The translations under genes and the position numbers were made by a program. Of a DNA stretch of 64,000 nucleotides, positions 62,230 through 64,000 are shown one piece after another. The notes beneath the pieces were generated by a model that saw only the letters and a program-made list of their open reading frames with translations, searched no databases and was not told the origin of the DNA. Position 1 is the stretch's first letter. Every line of letters starts with the position of its first letter. Source of the stretch: Castellaniella sp044508625 (lineage in GTDB: Bacteria; Pseudomonadota; Gammaproteobacteria; Burkholderiales; Burkholderiaceae_B); contig JBIQHJ010000013.1 in assembly GCA_044508625.1 (NCBI GenBank), forward strand, positions 1 through 64,000, written 5' to 3'.

Positions 62230-63839
62230 TACAGCCCCTCCTCGACGCGCGCGGTGATGACCAGCAGGGTCGTCAGGCGCTGGGAGGCGGCCTGGTCGCC
62301 GCCCCCGAACACGGCGGGCATGCCGGGCCCCAGGCGGCGCTCGGAGGTCTCGGACTGGTGGCGGTCGAAGCCCGAGATCACCAGCGGCTGGCCCGGCTGC
62401 ACCGCGAGCTGCTGCACCGTGCCATTGCCGTCGATCGTGAGCTGCTGCAATTGCAGCGGATTCGCCTTGTCGCCGAAGGTCACGGATTTCAGCGGCTGGG
62501 CCACCGTGTTGTCGTAGGCGATGGACAGGAGGATCTGGCCGTCCTCCTGGGCGTCGGGAATCACGGTCAGCAGCGAACCCACGGTTTCCTCCTTTTGGTT
62601 GACCGACACGGCGGGCAGCGATATCCCGGCGCCGCCCGGCACGGAGGTGGTTTCCACGCGGTCGATATATGAAAAAGTGGTGCGCACCGCATGCGTCACC
62701 GGCCGGCGGTTGAGGGTCAGCATGGGCACGGTGCTGCTGCGCACCAGGCGCCCGGCGTCGCCCAGGGCCTGGATCACCGCCTCGCTGCCCGAGAACGGGC
62801 CCTGGGTGATGCCGACGCCGAGGGACGCCGACTGCGCCGTCCCCAGCGCCGGCACCGCCAGGCTGGCGGCCAGGCGCGTCCCGGCAAAGATCAGGTTCCA
62901 GTCCAGGCTGGCCAGGGCCTGGTCCGTCAGGGCCACGGTCAGTTCCTCGAACACCAGGCGCACGCGCCGCGTCATGGCGCGGTTCTCGAGGTCGAGGTAG
63001 CGGGCGATCCGGTCGAGGGCCTCGGGGATGTCGGTGACCACGATGCTGGCGCTGGCGCCGGGCTCGGCCACCAGCAGGCCGGCCCGCGAGAGGAAGGGCT
63101 CGATGCGCGCCCGCAGGGTCTTGATCACGTCCTCGCCCGCGCTGGCGAGACGGGTGCCGGACGCGCCGACGAAGCCGCCCGCCCCGCGCGCACCCGCCGA
63201 ATACCCCAGCGAGGCCTCGGTGTGGGCCTCGAGCGCCAGCGCCCGGATGCTGAACACGCGGGTTTCTGTGCGAAAGAACTCGATGCGCCCCTCGTGGAAG
63301 CGCCACAGGATCCCGAAATGCGCGCACAGGCGATCGAGGATCTGGGCGAGCGGCTGCTGGGCGTCGGCCAGGACGAAGGCCTCGGACACCGGCGGCACGG
63401 CGGGGCCGGTGCCCGCCACCCCCGCCAGCCGGGGCAGGAAATGCCAGGCGGGCAGCAAGGCGTCGGGCCGCACGTGGACGGGGATCTCGGTCACCGCGGA
63501 AATCCTGTGGGCGATCCGGCGCAGGTCGTCGTCGCCGTCGGAAAACAGCAAGGTCGTCCGGACATGGGCCCGCAGGGCCGGCGGCAGCGTCAATTCGCGC
63601 GCCAGGGGCTGGGCGCGGCCGGCCAGCCAGGGCTTGTCGACCTCCTGGGCCGCCTGCCGCGCCTCGGCATCGTCGCGGGCGGCATCGGCGAACTCGCCAT
63701 GCCCGCGCGCGAGGGTCGTCCGCGCCTGCGAGAACTCGAGGGCCGCCTCGCGCAGGCGCTGCGACAGGGCGCAACCCGTGAGCAGCCCGCACAGCATCGC
63801 GATGCCCGCCAGCCTGCCCGCTAGCCGCCGCGCCCTCAC
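62229..63839 (-). CDS. pilN: PilN-family type IVb pilus outer-membrane secretin lipoprotein
   Basis: 536 residues: lipoprotein signal with lipobox LTGC (Cys near residue 23), N-domains (HISAVTEIPVHVRPDALL-like region, DAQQPLAQILDRLCAHFGI), and a C-terminal secretin domain (FEELTVALTDQALASLDW; EETVGSLLTVIPDAQEDGQI; QQLAVQPGQPLVISGFDRHQ). The start is GTG at 63839, overlapping the upstream stop as GTGA. Forms the outer-membrane pore for the pilus. Confidence 0.92.
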   Translation of the reverse strand: MRARRLAGRLAGIAMLCGLLTGCALSQRLREAALEFSQARTTLARGHGEFADAARDDAEARQAAQEVDKPWLAGRAQPLARELTLPPALRAHVRTTLLFSDGDDDLRRIAHRISAVTEIPVHVRPDALLPAWHFLPRLAGVAGTGPAVPPVSEAFVLADAQQPLAQILDRLCAHFGILWRFHEGRIEFFRTETRVFSIRALALEAHTEASLGYSAGARGAGGFVGASGTRLASAGEDVIKTLRARIEPFLSRAGLLVAEPGASASIVVTDIPEALDRIARYLDLENRAMTRRVRLVFEELTVALTDQALASLDWNLIFAGTRLAASLAVPALGTAQSASLGVGITQGPFSGSEAVIQALGDAGRLVRSSTVPMLTLNRRPVTHAVRTTFSYIDRVETTSVPGGAGISLPAVSVNQKEETVGSLLTVIPDAQEDGQILLSIAYDNTVAQPLKSVTFGDKANPLQLQQLTIDGNGTVQQLAVQPGQPLVISGFDRHQSETSERRLGPGMPAVFGGGDQAASQRLTTLLVITARVEEGL

Positions 63840-64000
63840 GAGGGCCTCCCGGGGCCGGCCGTGCGATCGCAGCGCTGGGCCAGCGGCACCACGCGCAATA
63901 CGCGGTTGGCGTAGAAACAGGGCTGGAGCGGGCGCTCGCCCAGCTCGGTGGCGGCCAGCAGCGCGCGCACCGCCGGCCGGAAGGCATCCCCGAACGCCGC
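63836..64000 (-). CDS. C-terminal end of a PilL/TcpQ-like pilus protein (partial)
   Basis: Only the last 54 codons are in the window, reading AAFGDAFRPAVRALLAATEL and ending CDRTAGPGRPS before TGA. The segment PCFYANRVLRVVPLAQRC resembles the C-terminal TcpQ-type domain that helps the secretin PilN reach the outer membrane, and position upstream of pilN fits PilL. PilM would be the alternative. The rest of the gene is outside the window. Confidence 0.55.
   Translation of the reverse strand, partial: AAFGDAFRPAVRALLAATELGERPLQPCFYANRVLRVVPLAQRCDRTAGPGRPS

Overview
This 64 kb window is chromosomal DNA of a very GC-rich (roughly 70%) Gram-negative bacterium. Everything visible fits a betaproteobacterium of the order Burkholderiales, most likely family Alcaligenaceae (Bordetella/Achromobacter relatives). 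The main reason is gene order: rpsU-dnaG-rpoD, and the run ndk-rlmN-rodZ-like-ispG-hisS-yfgM-bamB-der-hisC-hfq-hflX-hflK-hflC-hisZ-purA on one strand, which I recognise as the arrangement in that family. Genus cannot be settled from the sequence alone. No tRNA, rRNA, CRISPR array, insertion sequence or prophage gene was seen.

Layout. (1) 1-20.6 kb, all on the minus strand: conserved housekeeping genes for sigma-70 (cut by the window edge), primase, S21, a phosphoribosyltransferase, purine and histidine synthesis, the HflKC/HflX/Hfq group, Der, BamB, YfgM-like protein, HisS, IspG, RlmN and Ndk. (2) 20.8-23.6 kb: valS on the plus strand, closed by a strong hairpin terminator. (3) 23.7-32.1 kb: a divergent accessory cluster. 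An ArsR-type repressor and a DUF2892 peptide read leftward. A complete tripartite RND efflux system, a second DUF2892 peptide, a type II sulfide:quinone oxidoreductase with a Tat-like leader and a DUF5368 membrane protein read rightward. (4) 32.2-35.9 kb: a TAXI-type TRAP transporter (binding protein plus fused permease). (5) 36.1-39.1 kb: an operon of periplasmic rhodanese, YeeE/YedE sulfur-compound permease, a 54-residue membrane peptide and an IclR regulator. (6) 39.4-49.3 kb: a PfkB-family sugar kinase and TRIC-like channel; alpha-carbonic anhydrase, a PIG-L deacetylase/propeller protein and a glutathione transferase; then alaS, TusA-like protein, rpsP, rimM and trmD. (7) 49.4-55.4 kb: a purine (urate) catabolic cluster around a GntR regulator: M20 hydrolase, allantoicase, PuuE allantoinase on one strand and HIU hydrolase and PuuD urate oxidase on the other. 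(8) 55.4-64 kb: a type IVb (R64/thin-pilus-like) pilus operon pilV-pilS-pilR-pilQ-pilP-pilO-pilN and the tail of an upstream PilL/TcpQ-like gene, running off the right edge.

How the parts work together. The most unusual stretch is 23.7-39.1 kb, which is dominated by sulfur chemistry. Sulfide oxidation (SQR), sulfane-sulfur handling (rhodanese), a YeeE/YedE carrier and two small DUF2892 membrane peptides sit around an efflux pump. I infer a sulfide/persulfide detoxification and export module under a thiol- or metal-responsive ArsR repressor; the pump substrate is unknown. The purine cluster covers urate to ureidoglycolate except for the OHCU decarboxylase, which is not in the window. Three TnGTn(2-3)ACnA sites in the gntR-uraH gap look like the GntR operators. 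In the pilus operon, pilO and pilP overlap out of frame by 218 bp, mostly across a seven-copy 21-bp tandem repeat that is translated in both frames.
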